A stretch of DNA of 64,000 nucleotides from positions 186,001-250,000 of the forward strand of contig CAWCAT010000049.1 of NCBI GenBank assembly GCA_963793625.1, written 5' to 3'. A program made the position numbers and the translations under genes. Of this stretch, positions 1-10,108 are shown piece after piece (the stretch's first letter is position 1; the number at the start of each line of letters is the position of its first letter). The DNA is from G963668605 sp963793625. GTDB lineage: Bacteria > Acidobacteriota > Terriglobia > Bryobacterales > Bryobacteraceae. The notes under the pieces were generated by a model, which had not been told where the DNA came from, did no database searches, and saw nothing but the letters and a program-made list of their open reading frames with translations.

Positions 1-959
1 CATTCGCTCTCTGTCTGACAGGTCCGATTTCAGCGCGCGCTCAGGAAACAAACACGGCCGATGATCAGCCCTCAACCGGCTGGCGAAAATTCGGCGAAAG
101 ACGGGATTCTGAGCCTCAGCGGCAAGCTCCGCAGGCACAAGATCGGCAACAAGAACCGGAGCCAGGAGGACCGCGAGAAGCAGCGCGAGGGCCTATACCG
201 TCGCAGCTCTCGCTGCCTGCAGGATCGTGGATCAAGGTACGGGTGGATCAACCGCTCTCGAGTGATCGCAACCGCACAGGCGATACTTTCACCGCCACGC
301 TGGCGCAACCACTCGTGGTGAACGGCTATGTCATTGCGCGCCGCGGTCAAGCGATCGGCGGACGGGTGGGCGAAGTGCAAAAAGGCGGCAAAGTTAAGGG
401 AACATCCAGTCTTGGATTTGAACTGACGGAAATCACGTTGGTGGATGGGCAGCAAGTGCCCGTCGTTACCCAACTGATCTCCTATACCGGCGAGACCTCG
501 ATGGGCCGCGATGCAACCGCAATCGGAACAACAACCGGCATTGGCGCCGCAATTGGGGGTGCTGCCGCTGGAGGCATGGGAGCCGGACTCGGCGCTATCG
601 CGGGCGCTGCCGCTTCTACGATCGGCGTGTTGTCCACCCGTGGTCGCGCCACGGAAGTGTATCCGGAAGCGGTAGTCAGTTTCCGCACCATGGCGCCACT
701 CACGGTAGTTACTGAAAACTCAGAACAGGCGTTTCAGCCCGTGCGGCAGGAAGACTACGAACAGAATCACCTTCAACAGCGCGCCGCTGCTCCGCGAATG
801 GTAGTGGCTCCGCGTCCGTTCTACGGAGACATGTATTACGGCGGCTGGCCCTACTTTTACGGACCTAGCTTCTACTTCTCGTCCGGGCCGCGCTTCTATT
901 CGAGTTACGGTTACCGCGGGAGTTATGGCCACGGCGGATATCGCGGTCGGCGTCGTTGA
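1..959 (+). CDS. Exported glycine-zipper protein, paralog 1 (5' end outside window)
   Basis: The frame is open from the first complete codon (base 3), so the true start lies upstream of the window; the GTG at 243 is internal. The visible start is the end of a signal peptide (ISARA, cleavage before QETN), then a Pro/Gln-rich linker of about 60 residues. A beta-rich block follows (GDTFTATLAQPLVVNGYVIA, with a GGKVKGTSSL segment), then a Gly/Ala-rich stretch (IGAAIGGAAAGGMGAGLGAI) ending at a TRG motif. The tail is rich in Tyr, Gly and Phe. The 15844-16470 and 21441-22295 products share this order of blocks. I infer an envelope protein whose Gly-rich segment may insert in a membrane; the function is unknown. 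Confidence 0.75.
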   Translation, partial: FALCLTGPISARAQETNTADDQPSTGWRKFGERRDSEPQRQAPQAQDRQQEPEPGGPREAARGPIPSQLSLPAGSWIKVRVDQPLSSDRNRTGDTFTATLAQPLVVNGYVIARRGQAIGGRVGEVQKGGKVKGTSSLGFELTEITLVDGQQVPVVTQLISYTGETSMGRDATAIGTTTGIGAAIGGAAAGGMGAGLGAIAGAAASTIGVLSTRGRATEVYPEAVVSFRTMAPLTVVTENSEQAFQPVRQEDYEQNHLQQRAAAPRMVVAPRPFYGDMYYGGWPYFYGPSFYFSSGPRFYSSYGYRGSYGHGGYRGRRR

Positions 960-967
960 TTGGTTGC

Positions 968-1003
968 CTGCCTGGTCCCCTGGTACACCAAGGGACCAGG
1001 CGG
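968..1003 (+). terminator. Hairpin after the first CDS
   Basis: Bases 970-979 (GCCTGGTCCC) pair with 992-1001 (GGGACCAGGC), and two further pairs (one G-T) extend the stem outwards. The hairpin lies just after the stop at 959. There is no good T-run behind it, so it may be a weak terminator or an RNA-stabilising hairpin. Confidence 0.5.
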
Positions 1004-1083
1004 CCATTAAGTTCCTCTCATAGAAAGCCTTCCACGTACCGTTCAAAACCCACCAAAACGTCCAAATAACAGGAGAGACGCAT

Positions 1084-1527
1084 ATGCAGATTATCAGCAA
1101 AAAAATGCTTTTGACCTCCACCGCTTTACTGCTGGCACTCGGGACCAGTGCGGTGGCGGATGATCGATATTACGGAGATCAGCGGGGTAGCTGGCAAAGG
1201 AGCGGAAGTCAGGTCAGGGGCAATGAACCAGTCCGCCGCGCACTCTCCGATCTCGACCGGCTCCGTTCCATTCGATACGCGGACGGCCATGAGCGCAAGC
1301 ACATTGAAAACGCGCGGCGCGATCTTGTGCGCTTCGAAGAAAACTGGGCGCGCGGCAAGTTCGATAAGGACCGGCTTGACGGCGCAATTGATCACCTGAA
1401 TCATCTCGCGAACTCCGGCCAGGTGCATCCGCGCGAGCGTGAAGTGATCTATCAAAACGTGCGCGCGCTGCGTGATTTTCGCGCCAGTCGCGGGATCGGC
1501 GGCTACCGAGGCTATCGGCCGTATTAG
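1084..1527 (+). CDS. Small exported protein of unknown function
   Basis: 147 residues. An N-terminal signal peptide (basic MQIISKK, then LLTSTALLLALGTSAVA) is followed by a mature domain of about 120 residues rich in Arg, Asp and His. That domain looks helical: ALSDLDRLRSIRYADGHER, ARRDLVRFEENWARG, then AIDHLNHLANSGQV. It ends in a Gly/Tyr/Arg tail (GGYRGYRPY) like that of the preceding gene product. An AGGAG ribosome site sits about 8 bases before the ATG. No family is recognised. Two hairpins flank it (968-1003 and 1586-1614), suggesting its own short transcript. I infer a periplasmic helical protein. Confidence 0.75.
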   Translation: MQIISKKMLLTSTALLLALGTSAVADDRYYGDQRGSWQRSGSQVRGNEPVRRALSDLDRLRSIRYADGHERKHIENARRDLVRFEENWARGKFDKDRLDGAIDHLNHLANSGQVHPREREVIYQNVRALRDFRASRGIGGYRGYRPY

Positions 1528-1857
1528 AAGAGATGAGACCAATAAAAGCCAGCACCGAACCCTAGCGCTGCTACACTGGCACGAACTACGGGCCCCCGCT
1601 GACCGGGCCCGTAGGCAGCCATAGCGAGCTGCTGACTGAATAATTCGGATCAGCATAAAGACCCCCACCAAGTCACCTCCCCCATCCACGCCGGCCCCGG
1701 CAGGCGGCCGCGCAACAGGCAAGTCCACTCCCAGCCGCCGATCGCTCCAGCAGCGGCCAAAACGGCAAGTGCGGACAAGAATGTTCCAGGCGAAAGGGAG
1801 CGTAAAGGCACCCCTGAATAATCGCATTTAAAAAAGATTCAGGCTCTTAAGGTTTAA
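1528..1857. other. Intergenic stretch without a supported gene
   Basis: 330 bases between the small exported gene and the large secreted protein. Apart from the hairpin at 1586-1614, I see only a C-rich, low-complexity segment around 1660-1750 and an A/T-rich end (1825-1857) that could carry the promoter of the downstream gene. Open frames here are short, lack ribosome sites and have no recognisable product. Confidence 0.5.
1586..1614 (+). terminator. Terminator-like hairpin after the small exported gene
   Basis: A perfect 10-base stem: CTACGGGCCC at 1586-1595 pairs with GGGCCCGTAG at 1605-1614 around a 9-base loop. It lies 60 bases after the stop at 1527. The stem is strong and GC-rich but no T-run follows, so termination is an inference. 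Confidence 0.5.
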
Positions 1858-4194
1858 ATGGCGTATATTATCGTCATGCGCCATTGCAAATGGATTTTAG
1901 CCACTGCTTTACTTTTTTTCGCCTCAACATGCCCTGCTACAGCGGCTTTAGATACAACGCCGCCCGTGATAAGTAGCTTCACGCTGACCCCGAACACCGT
2001 GGATGTTACCTCCGCCCCGGCCCAGGTTGCGGTTGATATGCATGTCACTGACGCCACCGGTTTTCAGTCTGGATATGTAGTGATCCGGAATCCGGCACAG
2101 ACGATACCCGCCGGAGGAGCTTTTCCCACCACGCCTTTGAGCGGGACTAACAAGGACGGAGTCTTCCGCGCAATCGTTACGATACCGCAAGGAGCACAGC
2201 CGGGCATTTGGACTGTCTCCGAGGTATCATTACGGGACGGCGCAGGAAACATTGGAGCTCTTGGCACTAATGATCTGACCGCTGGCGGATTCCCCAGCAC
2301 GCTGGTGGTCTCCTCTCAGAGCTCATCGTACGCGTTGGTACTTTCGAGCTTGAGCCTAAACTTTGCGGCACCGATCGGTTCGGTCAACCTGCTTGGGCAA
2401 CAGTTATCCATCAGTACGGGCGGCGTTCCTCTGGTTTATTCGGTTACCAGCTCGGTCCCATGGCTTTCGACTTCTCCGTCCCTGGGAACCACTTCAGCGA
2501 TCGTTGGTGTGTATGTAAATCCCTTGGGATTGGGCTCGGGTGTCTACACCGGTTCCTTAACGGTCTCGGCAGCCGGGGCCAACAACACGCCCCAGATCGT
2601 CACCGTCACTCTCACGATAGGCGATGTCACTGGCAACCAGGCACCCTATGCGTTAGAACTGTCGCCCTTCCAGGGCGCGGGCATAACTCAGACGTTTACC
2701 TCAACTTTCTACGACGCTAATGGCTGGACCGATATCTCTAAGGCGTCGATACGCTTTTATGAATCCTATCTCGGCCAGTTGAACGGATGCATCGTCGAGT
2801 TCCGTCCAGCAACGGGACAGCTTTATCTGCTGGAAGACGGAGGAGTGAACTGGATCGGCCCCGTCTATATAAGTACTGGGGCGGCGATGCAGAACAGTGC
2901 CTGCATAGTGAACGCAGCAGCCTCCACGTACACAGGGCTCGGAAACACGCTTGCCGTGAACCTTGCGCTGCAATTCAAGCCGGCGTTCGGGAGTGTGTCA
3001 GGGAGAGAAGCACGCAAGGCGGTCTGCCTGTACGCGAAAGATGTGGCGGGTGCAGGTGAGGAGCAATCCTGTCTCGGACAGTGGGTTCCGGAAGCGCCGA
3101 ACCCGGCACTGATTCCACGCTACCGCTTGTACAATCCGGTCAATTACGCGCACTTCTTCACGTCCGACCAAAACGAACGCAACGTGCTTGTCGGTCGTGG
3201 CTTAACGCCGGAAGATCCGATTCCTGGCATGACCTATAATCAGCCCACTACGATCGGTATCACGCCGACACTGCCGTTTTACCGAATCCTTTACTTCCCG
3301 ACCAACGGCGCTCCGATTTTCCATTACTGGACGCGTGACCGGGATGAGTACAAGTCGGCGATCCGACAACGTTCGTTGAATCTTGGAGAGGGCATCGATT
3401 CGTTCCTGCTTTCGGCGCAGGTTCCGGGTTCCTATCCCACTTACCGGATGCTCTTTACCGGAGGACCGTCACCTTATCCGATTTACCACTACGCGCTTCA
3501 AGACGAACGCGACGCGCTGCTGGCCATGGGCTGGACCAACGCGTCCACCCTCGATGGCTACTTGCAGCCCGTTCCTGTTCAGGCTGCGCAGGTCAATGCC
3601 TCGCGCAAGCTGCAGGCAGGAACAAAGATTTCAGCCGTGCTAAACGCTGCCAGCCACGAACCCGGAGCGGTTGCACCGGGTCAGTTGATTCGCGTGTATG
3701 GGGAAGACTTCAGCCTGATGTCGCAGGTGCTGATCGACGATCTGGCTGTCCCGGTAGTCGCGCGGACAGGCCGCTACCTTGAAGTCGTGGTGCCCGAGTC
3801 GCTCGCCGGCAAAGAATCCGCGTTACTGCTGGTTGACGATCTCGGCCGCCGCACAGAGGCTGTCTCGCTGCAAATTACTGCCGCGAATCCAGCGCTGTTT
3901 GTGAAGAACTTCCTGGGCCGCGGTCCAGCGGAAACTCTTGATTCCGAGCCCGGTACAGTTACGCTGCAGTTGACCGGAGCCGGCGAGTTCGATGGCAACC
4001 AACCGAAACAGGCGATCAGCGCACGTATCAACGGCTTCCCGGCTGAAGTGCTCTCGATCACCGCGTTGGCCGGCCAACCGGGCCGTCATGCGGTGAAGTT
4101 GAGAATGGCGGAATCCGACGCAGACGTCGCCACAGTGGCAGTACAGATCGGTGAAGCTACAACCCAACCGGGTGTGCAGATCCGCCTGAAGTAA
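1858..4194 (+). CDS. Large secreted protein with BACON-like, DUF5648-like and Solibacter C-terminal domains
   Basis: 778 residues. The signal peptide ends near residue 30 (ATALLFFASTCPATA); the ATG at 1876 is an equally good start. Order as I read it: Ig-like strand-rich region (about 33-150), BACON-like domain (about 155-258, with SVPWLSTSPSLGTT and GVYTGSLTVS), a Cys-containing beta region (260-410), and DUF5648-like repeats (about 420-575) with RYRLYNPVNYAHFFTS, IFHYWTRDRDEY and IYHYALQDERDAL. It ends in the domain known from Solibacter as TIGR03437 (NAASHEPGAVAPGQLIRVYG onwards). That domain is common in very large secreted acidobacterial proteins of unknown role. I infer a cell-surface or secreted binding protein; no catalytic motif is visible. 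Confidence 0.8.
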   Translation: MAYIIVMRHCKWILATALLFFASTCPATAALDTTPPVISSFTLTPNTVDVTSAPAQVAVDMHVTDATGFQSGYVVIRNPAQTIPAGGAFPTTPLSGTNKDGVFRAIVTIPQGAQPGIWTVSEVSLRDGAGNIGALGTNDLTAGGFPSTLVVSSQSSSYALVLSSLSLNFAAPIGSVNLLGQQLSISTGGVPLVYSVTSSVPWLSTSPSLGTTSAIVGVYVNPLGLGSGVYTGSLTVSAAGANNTPQIVTVTLTIGDVTGNQAPYALELSPFQGAGITQTFTSTFYDANGWTDISKASIRFYESYLGQLNGCIVEFRPATGQLYLLEDGGVNWIGPVYISTGAAMQNSACIVNAAASTYTGLGNTLAVNLALQFKPAFGSVSGREARKAVCLYAKDVAGAGEEQSCLGQWVPEAPNPALIPRYRLYNPVNYAHFFTSDQNERNVLVGRGLTPEDPIPGMTYNQPTTIGITPTLPFYRILYFPTNGAPIFHYWTRDRDEYKSAIRQRSLNLGEGIDSFLLSAQVPGSYPTYRMLFTGGPSPYPIYHYALQDERDALLAMGWTNASTLDGYLQPVPVQAAQVNASRKLQAGTKISAVLNAASHEPGAVAPGQLIRVYGEDFSLMSQVLIDDLAVPVVARTGRYLEVVVPESLAGKESALLLVDDLGRRTEAVSLQITAANPALFVKNFLGRGPAETLDSEPGTVTLQLTGAGEFDGNQPKQAISARINGFPAEVLSITALAGQPGRHAVKLRMAESDADVATVAVQIGEATTQPGVQIRLK

Positions 4195-4203
4195 ATAACC
4201 AGG

Positions 4204-6298
4204 CTACGCCGGCTTGATGCCCTTGGACACCAGGGGCATCGAGCGTAGCCGGCTTCCGACCGCATCAAAAATCGCATTACCCAGCGCGGGAGCGATGCCG
4301 CAGATTGGCGTTTCTCCCGCACCTGCCGAGGGAAGATCCTTTCGATCCACCAGAACCACTTCGATGGGAGGGGCGTCGCTAAAGCGTGGGACGCGATAGC
4401 GCGAAAAGCTCGGATTCAGCATGCGCCCGTCCGCAAACTCCACTGCTTCGAAAAGCGCTCCGCCCAAGCCCATCAAAATCGCGCCCTCAATCTGATTTTT
4501 CAAATTGTCAGGGTTGACGATCGCGCCGCACTCAAAAGCCTCAACAACGCGCCGAATCTTTATTGCGCCGTCGGGACTGTTCACAGAAAGCTCCACGCAC
4601 GTGGCGACATAGCCGCCTTTCTCAAATCCGGCGGCGATGCCGAATCCGTGCCCGGGCCCCCTCTTCTTACGCTTGCTCCAACCAAAGCGTTCCGCGGCAG
4701 CTTCTAAAACTCCACGAAGGCGCGCGTCCTTTGCGTTTTTAAGCCGGAACTCTAAAGGGTCGATTTCCGCGGCGCGTGCGAGTTCGTCCATGTGCGATTC
4801 ACGTGCGAAGTGATTTGCTGTCGCAGCCAGTGCGCGATAGGAACCCTGGCGCAAAGGCGAACGAACTGCATGGTATTGATGAACCTGGTTCTCAATACTG
4901 TATGGAGTCTGCAACCCGGAAGTCCCGGAGTTGTAGTTATGCATTTCCCAGGCAGTGATTACGCCATCCTTACCGGCGGCGCTGTTGATTTCGATCACGC
5001 CGGCCGGGCGGAAGTACGCCCAGTTGAACTCTTCCTCGCGCGTCCATTCCAGCTTGACAGGTTGTCCGACGGCCTTGGCTAAGCGCGCTGCTTCCAATGC
5101 GGCATCGCCCGTATGCTTGCCGCCATAACCGGCGCCACTATCGGGCACAATCACGCGCACCTGTTTTTCGGGCAGTTGGAAGGCATTCATCAGTTCCGTA
5201 CGTACGCCGAATGGGCGTTGCGTGCCGGTCCAGACGGTCAACTTACCGCCAGTCCATTCGGCAAGTGCGACCCGCGGTTCAAGAGGCGTGTGCGCGATGT
5301 AGGCGACGGTATAGCGCTGATTCAGTTTGATCGCACCAGCCGCAAGTCCCGCATCAATCGAGCCGCGGCTTGCCCCGCCCTGACCGCGACCGCTCTCGGC
5401 GTGCGTCTTGAGGTAGTCAAAAATAGTCGAGGACGATGGCTGTCCGGAAGCTTTTTTCCATTCGGCTCGGATCTTTTCGAGAGCCTCTTCGGCCAGTTCC
5501 GGCGTCGGCGCGGCGACTCCCACGAATTCGCCATCGCGCACGACCTTCACGCCCGGCAGTGCTTCGGCCGCACGAGTATCCACACTGGCCAGCGTGGAAC
5601 CCCAGGCTGGCGCACGCAGCACCTTGCCGTGCAGCATGCCGGACTGCTTCAGATCCGATACGAAACGGTGCTTTCCGGTCACGAAGTCGCGGCCATTCAC
5701 CTTTAGCGACGGACTTGCCCGCCGTCTGCCACTGCGCCGCTGGAGTCAACGTGGGGTCCGTTGGAATTTTGTGGACCAATTGCTGGCCCTTGGTCAGTTC
5801 TCCGTAGCCTAGCGACTGTCCGTTATCGGAGCGCTTCACTCGACCGTTCGCAGCCGAGAGCGCGGTACGATCGATACCCCATTTTTCTGCCGCGAGTCCA
5901 ATCAGGATTTCGCGCGTGGCCGCCGCGGCCTTGCGTAATTGCGGAGCCATATATGGTGTCGTGCGACTGCCAAACGTGCCCGCATCATAAGGGGTCAGCT
6001 CAGTGTCGCCGATCACGATCTGGATCAAATTCAGCGGTGCTCGCAGTTCCTCGGCCACGGCCTGCGACAGCGACGTGCGAATGTTCTGGCCGAGTTCGGC
6101 CTTCCCCGTGTAGACTTTCACCGTCCCATCCTGGCCAACGTGCAGCCAAGCGCTGATCTCCTGCGGCATCGATTCGCCGGCGTTGCGGCGCCCCTGCGCA
6201 AAGGCCTCCTCATCGAACGTGAGCACGACCAGTATTCCGCCACCGAGCGATTTCAGGAAGTCTCGACGTGAGTTATCCACGGCTGCCTCCCTTGCCAT
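4204..6298 (-). CDS. Molybdopterin-binding subunit of a xanthine dehydrogenase-family oxidase (IorB-like), one frameshift
   Basis: About 698 codons once a frameshift near 5700 is repaired, the usual length of isoquinoline 1-oxidoreductase beta-type subunits. A twin-arginine signal (SRRDFLKSLGGG) near the start implies folded export. Typical blocks follow: GKAELGQNIRTSLSQAVAEE, IGDTELTPYDAGTFGSRTTP, then in the second frame AWGSTLASVD, PDSGAGYGGKHTGDAALEAA and the C-terminal ETPICGIAPALGNAIFDAVG. The family hydroxylates aldehydes or N-heterocycles using a molybdenum cofactor. The start overlaps the end of the upstream 2Fe-2S gene. There is no FAD subunit next door, so electrons probably leave through the iron-sulfur subunit to a cytochrome or quinone (inference). 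The substrate cannot be read from sequence. Confidence 0.85.
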
Positions 6299-6753
6299 TC
6301 GCTGCCGCCAGACGAACCGCCGCGACGATCCGCGGATATGTTCCGCAACGGCAGATATTACCGTCCAGCTGTTTTGCCGATCTGCGCCTCAGTGGGCTTC
6401 GGCGTCTGTTTCAGCAGAGCGACGGCTGACATGATCATGCCCGGCGTGCAGTAGCCGCACTGCAGCGCCTGCGTTGTCAGAAAGGCCTCCTGAACGGGAT
6501 CCAGACGTCCGTTCTTTTCGAGACCTTCAATGGTTGTGATCTGTTTACCGGCAACTGCCGTAGTTTGCGTGATACACGAGCGCACAGCTTTGCCATCCAC
6601 AAGCACGGTGCACGCGCCACACTGTCCCTCACCGCAGCCATACTTTGCTCCGGTAAGGTCGAGGTCCTCGCGAAGGACACTCAGCAAAGTTCGTTCGGCG
6701 GCCTTTACCCGTCGCCGGGCGCCATTGACAATGATTTCTACTTCGCTTGCCAT
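6273..6753 (-). CDS. 2Fe-2S subunit of the molybdenum hydroxylase (IorA-like), one homopolymer frameshift
   Basis: The first [2Fe-2S] site reads YGCGEGQCGACTVLVDG plus a Cys at RSC; the second begins QCGYCTPGM. As given, the frame ends after IGKTAGR at 6358. Removing one A from the AAAA run just before that gives IGKQLDGNICRCGTYPRIVA and a stop at 6273-6275, which restores the second cluster motif (CRCG) and a normal length of about 160 residues. It lies immediately upstream of, and overlaps, the molybdopterin subunit. Its role is electron transfer from the molybdenum centre. The repair is my reading of the sequence; the family assignment is firm. Confidence 0.88.
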
Positions 6754-6856
6754 TATGCGATCAATAGACCACGAACGGGATATCGTGTCAATGCGGCTGG
6801 TGAGATGCTCCTTTACACGCCGTGCCGGAGTACACTCCTAAGAGGAGATAACTGCA

Positions 6857-7378
6857 ATGAAAACGATTCTGATGTCAGCCGTACTGATCACCGGGCTTGT
6901 GGGGCTCGCTGCAGCGCAACCCAAACCCAAACCCAGCCCGGCCGCGACTACGTCAGTTACGGTCGATGGAAAAACGCTGTCGATTAAGTACTCTGCACCT
7001 TCAATGCGCGGCCGCAAGATTTTTGGCGAACTCGTTCCGAATGGTAAAGTCTGGCGCGCCGGTGCCAACGAGGCTACGGCGTTCCACACCGATGCCGATC
7101 TCGACATCAACGGCCTGGCCGTTCCCAAGGGTGACTACACGCTTTATGTGCTGCCCGAAGGGGACCAGTGGACGCTAATCGTTAACAAGCAGACCGGCCA
7201 GTGGGGAACCGTTTACAAACAGGACATGGACCTGGGTCGCGTCAAGATGCAGATGGGCAAGACCTCTGCTCCGGTCGAAACCTATAAGATGACGCTTTCA
7301 GAGGCCGGCGCCAAGAAGGCAAAGCTGCAACTGGAGTGGGAGAACACAGTTGCCTCTGTACCGATAACAGTGAAGTAA
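6857..7378 (+). CDS. Exported DUF2911 protein
   Basis: 173 residues with a signal peptide (MSAVLITGLVGLAAA, cleavage before QPKPKP) and one compact DUF2911 domain: SIKYSAPSMRGRKIFGELVP, GKVWRAGANEATAF, then PKGDYTLYVLPEGDQWTLIV. An AGAGGAG ribosome site precedes the ATG. DUF2911 proteins are common in Bacteroidetes and Acidobacteria; their function is not established. The gene is divergent from the molybdenum hydroxylase and its stop overlaps the next ATG by one base (TAATG), so the two genes are probably translationally coupled. Confidence 0.88.
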   Translation: MKTILMSAVLITGLVGLAAAQPKPKPSPAATTSVTVDGKTLSIKYSAPSMRGRKIFGELVPNGKVWRAGANEATAFHTDADLDINGLAVPKGDYTLYVLPEGDQWTLIVNKQTGQWGTVYKQDMDLGRVKMQMGKTSAPVETYKMTLSEAGAKKAKLQLEWENTVASVPITVK

Positions 7379-10107
7379 TGATCGCGTTTCTGGTTGTAAT
7401 CATCCTCGTGCTGCTCGGCGGGTGGCTTGCTCTTCGCAGGCGCATCATCCTGCTTGAGCAGCGCGTGGAGGATTTGACAGCCAGCCGTGATATCTCCCAG
7501 TTGACCGGGCGCGTCTGGCGATTGGAGCAGGGAGCGCCGGTGACTGAAGCTACAGCACCACGCGTTCAGGAAGGTCCGCGATATCATCCCGAACCAGTTC
7601 CCATTGAGCCGGTTCCTGTGGAACGCTTCGAGCCGGTACCTGAGGAAGTGCTGCAGCCTGCCGAAGCTTACGAGCCCACAAATGGAGAACGCCTGCGCGC
7701 CTGGGTGGGCGAACAGGAGTGGGAAGCTCTTGTCGGCGGCAACGTCCTGAACAAAGTCGGGGCGCTAGTGCTGGTAATCGGAATCGCCCTATTTCTCGGC
7801 TATTCTTTCACCCGGATGACGCCCTCAGGCCGCACGCTGACCGCCTTCCTGACGAGCGGCGTGCTGCTGAGTTTCGGCCTCTGGCTCCAGCGAAAGCAAA
7901 CATATCGAACCGTCTCGCACGGGATCATTGGCGCAGGCTGGGCTGGTTTGTACGCCACGGCTTACGCTATGTACGCTTTGCCGGCCGCGAGAGTGATCGA
8001 GAATCCTGTAATTGGATCGGTGCTCCTGCTGCTGGTGGCAGCCGGAATGATCGGGCACTCGCTGCGCTACCGCATTCAGGCCGTCACAACTGTGGCGTAT
8101 TTCTCCGCCTTCGCCGCACTCGCGGCAACTCCATCCACGCCGTTCGCTGTAACTTCGCTGCTCCCGCTGGCCGTCACGCTACTCTATCTGGCGCGGCGCT
8201 TCCAGTGGTTCGGACTGGCGCTGTTCGGCCTATTTGCGACTTATGCCACCACCATTACGCGCGGCTCCTCGGGAGCTTCGCTGCTGTCCAGCGAGTCATT
8301 GTTCCTGGCCTACTGGCTATTGTTCGAGGCTTTCGACCTGCTTCGGCTGCAGCAGCGTGTAACGGCCTGGGTTACGAGCCTGATTTTTCCACTCAATGCG
8401 ATCGGCTTTCTCGGGCTGTCGTTTCTAACCTGGTCCAAGCGCGCGCCTGATGATCTATGGCTGTTGTCCGCAATCTCCGCTGCGCTCTACCTAGCATCCG
8501 CAGTTGCGAGGGAATGGGTGAGTAGAGATCGCAAGAGTTATGAAGGGCCGCTTACTCTGTCGGCCTTCCTTACTGGACTTGCAATATTCGGAAAGGTTAG
8601 TGGTGTGTGGGTTGGAGTCGCACTGGCTGTCGAGGCGGAACTACTCTTCCTCGCGGGCGTGCACCTGAATGCACGGCTGTTGCGCGTACTTGGCTACTTA
8701 GGTTTCGCCGTTTCGCTGGGACGCTGGTTCGTAGCCGATCTGATGCCGGATCAGCGTTCGCAACTCTTCGAACACAGCATTCGCAACTGGACTCCCACGG
8801 CGTTGTTCCATGCAGCGCTGTTCCACCTGAACCATTTCCTGCACCGTCGGGCCGTGTTGTTCTCCTGGCTTGCTACAAGCTTGATCGCACTCGTGCTGGG
8901 AGCCGAAATGCCGCAGCGCTGGATCGGAGTCGCCTGGCTGGGATTCGCCGCGCTGTTGATCGAATTCGGCGTATGGAAGCAGCGCCGTGAGTTACACTGG
9001 CAGGCCGCTTGCCTGGCAGCATTAGGTGTCGGCGCGCAGCTTTTTCTGGATGCGTCAAAGCGAGGACCGCAGGATTGGATCCCCGTCGCAATCGGCCTGG
9101 CAATCGTGTACTTCTACGCGCTCCGCACTTCGCGGCTCGAGATCGAAGAAAGCGAATGGATGGTGCGCAGCGGTGGAATAGCCACGCTGTTGCTGGGTTT
9201 GGTGCTGCTCTACAAGTTGGTGGCTGACGAATACGTCGGCGTTGCCTGGTGGGTGTACGCGTTGCTGCTCTTTGAACTCGGATTGCGCGGCTTGCCTGAC
9301 TCGCTACGTGTCCTTTCGTACCCGGCGGGATTACTTGCGAGCATGGCAGTGTTCCTGGGGAACGAAGACCACTTCGTCAAATTAGCGCCACAACCCGTCT
9401 GGCTCTCTTGTTTTGGTGCAAGTATCTCGGCTTGGTTGCTGGCCATCCGCGCCATGCTGTCCGCCACGCCAGAGCGCGTAAAAGTACGGGCTGCGGCCAC
9501 GACGCTCGGGACGCTGTTCGTCGTGATCGGCCTGTGGCTGGTTTTTGCGGATTCGGCGGTTCCCGTGACTTGGGCAACGCTGGCGTTGTTACTGATTGTA
9601 GGCGGCCGCCGATTCGCGCTGCCGGATCTAAGAATCGAAAGCTACTGCGCTGCCGCACTCGCAGCATTGCATACGTGGTCAGTGAACTTTGAGACGTCCG
9701 ATCTGCGCCTGCTCTCGGCGAGCCTCGTCATCGCGCTGCTTTACGCCGCGGAATTCGCGACAACCCGATCTTCGCGTGCCCGCGCTTTCTTTTCCGTGCT
9801 TGCGACATTGCTCACCGCAGGCCTGTTGTTCCACGAAGTATCCGGCAGCGTACGCACAGTAGCGTGGGGAATTCAGGGCGTGCTGCTGCTCGGCGTGGGA
9901 CTGCCAGCCGGCGAGAAACCGCTTCGTTTGGCGGGGCTTGCCTTGCTGCTGTTCTGCATCTCGAAACTGTTCATCTACGATTTGCGCCACCTGGAAACGG
10001 TTTACCGCATACTTTCGTTTGTGGCGCTTGGGGTCATCCTCTTGGGCGTCTCGGCAATCTACACGCGATTCCGTGAAAGTATCCGGCGGGGTTTCTTCTC
10101 CGAATAG
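7378..10107 (+). CDS. DUF2339 polytopic membrane protein
   Basis: About 909 residues from the ATG that overlaps the previous stop. An in-frame start at 7336 would lie inside the upstream gene. An N-terminal membrane anchor (IAFLVVIILVLLGGWLAL) is followed by a short coiled coil (LLEQRVEDLTAS) and a Pro/Glu/Val-rich spacer. The DUF2339 signature comes next (WEALVGGNVLNKVGALVLVI), then more than twenty hydrophobic segments to the end. It is a large integral membrane protein of unknown function, found widely in Gram-negative bacteria. It is unbroken over 2.7 kb despite the frameshifts elsewhere. Its stop abuts the convergent histidine kinase. Confidence 0.9.
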   Translation: MIAFLVVIILVLLGGWLALRRRIILLEQRVEDLTASRDISQLTGRVWRLEQGAPVTEATAPRVQEGPRYHPEPVPIEPVPVERFEPVPEEVLQPAEAYEPTNGERLRAWVGEQEWEALVGGNVLNKVGALVLVIGIALFLGYSFTRMTPSGRTLTAFLTSGVLLSFGLWLQRKQTYRTVSHGIIGAGWAGLYATAYAMYALPAARVIENPVIGSVLLLLVAAGMIGHSLRYRIQAVTTVAYFSAFAALAATPSTPFAVTSLLPLAVTLLYLARRFQWFGLALFGLFATYATTITRGSSGASLLSSESLFLAYWLLFEAFDLLRLQQRVTAWVTSLIFPLNAIGFLGLSFLTWSKRAPDDLWLLSAISAALYLASAVAREWVSRDRKSYEGPLTLSAFLTGLAIFGKVSGVWVGVALAVEAELLFLAGVHLNARLLRVLGYLGFAVSLGRWFVADLMPDQRSQLFEHSIRNWTPTALFHAALFHLNHFLHRRAVLFSWLATSLIALVLGAEMPQRWIGVAWLGFAALLIEFGVWKQRRELHWQAACLAALGVGAQLFLDASKRGPQDWIPVAIGLAIVYFYALRTSRLEIEESEWMVRSGGIATLLLGLVLLYKLVADEYVGVAWWVYALLLFELGLRGLPDSLRVLSYPAGLLASMAVFLGNEDHFVKLAPQPVWLSCFGASISAWLLAIRAMLSATPERVKVRAAATTLGTLFVVIGLWLVFADSAVPVTWATLALLLIVGGRRFALPDLRIESYCAAALAALHTWSVNFETSDLRLLSASLVIALLYAAEFATTRSSRARAFFSVLATLLTAGLLFHEVSGSVRTVAWGIQGVLLLGVGLPAGEKPLRLAGLALLLFCISKLFIYDLRHLETVYRILSFVALGVILLGVSAIYTRFRESIRRGFFSE

Positions 10108-10108
10108 T

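Noticed and set aside
1126..1827. 233-residue open frame on the minus strand
   Set aside because: It lies opposite the small exported gene, has no ribosome site and reads as Arg/Ala-rich antisense sequence.
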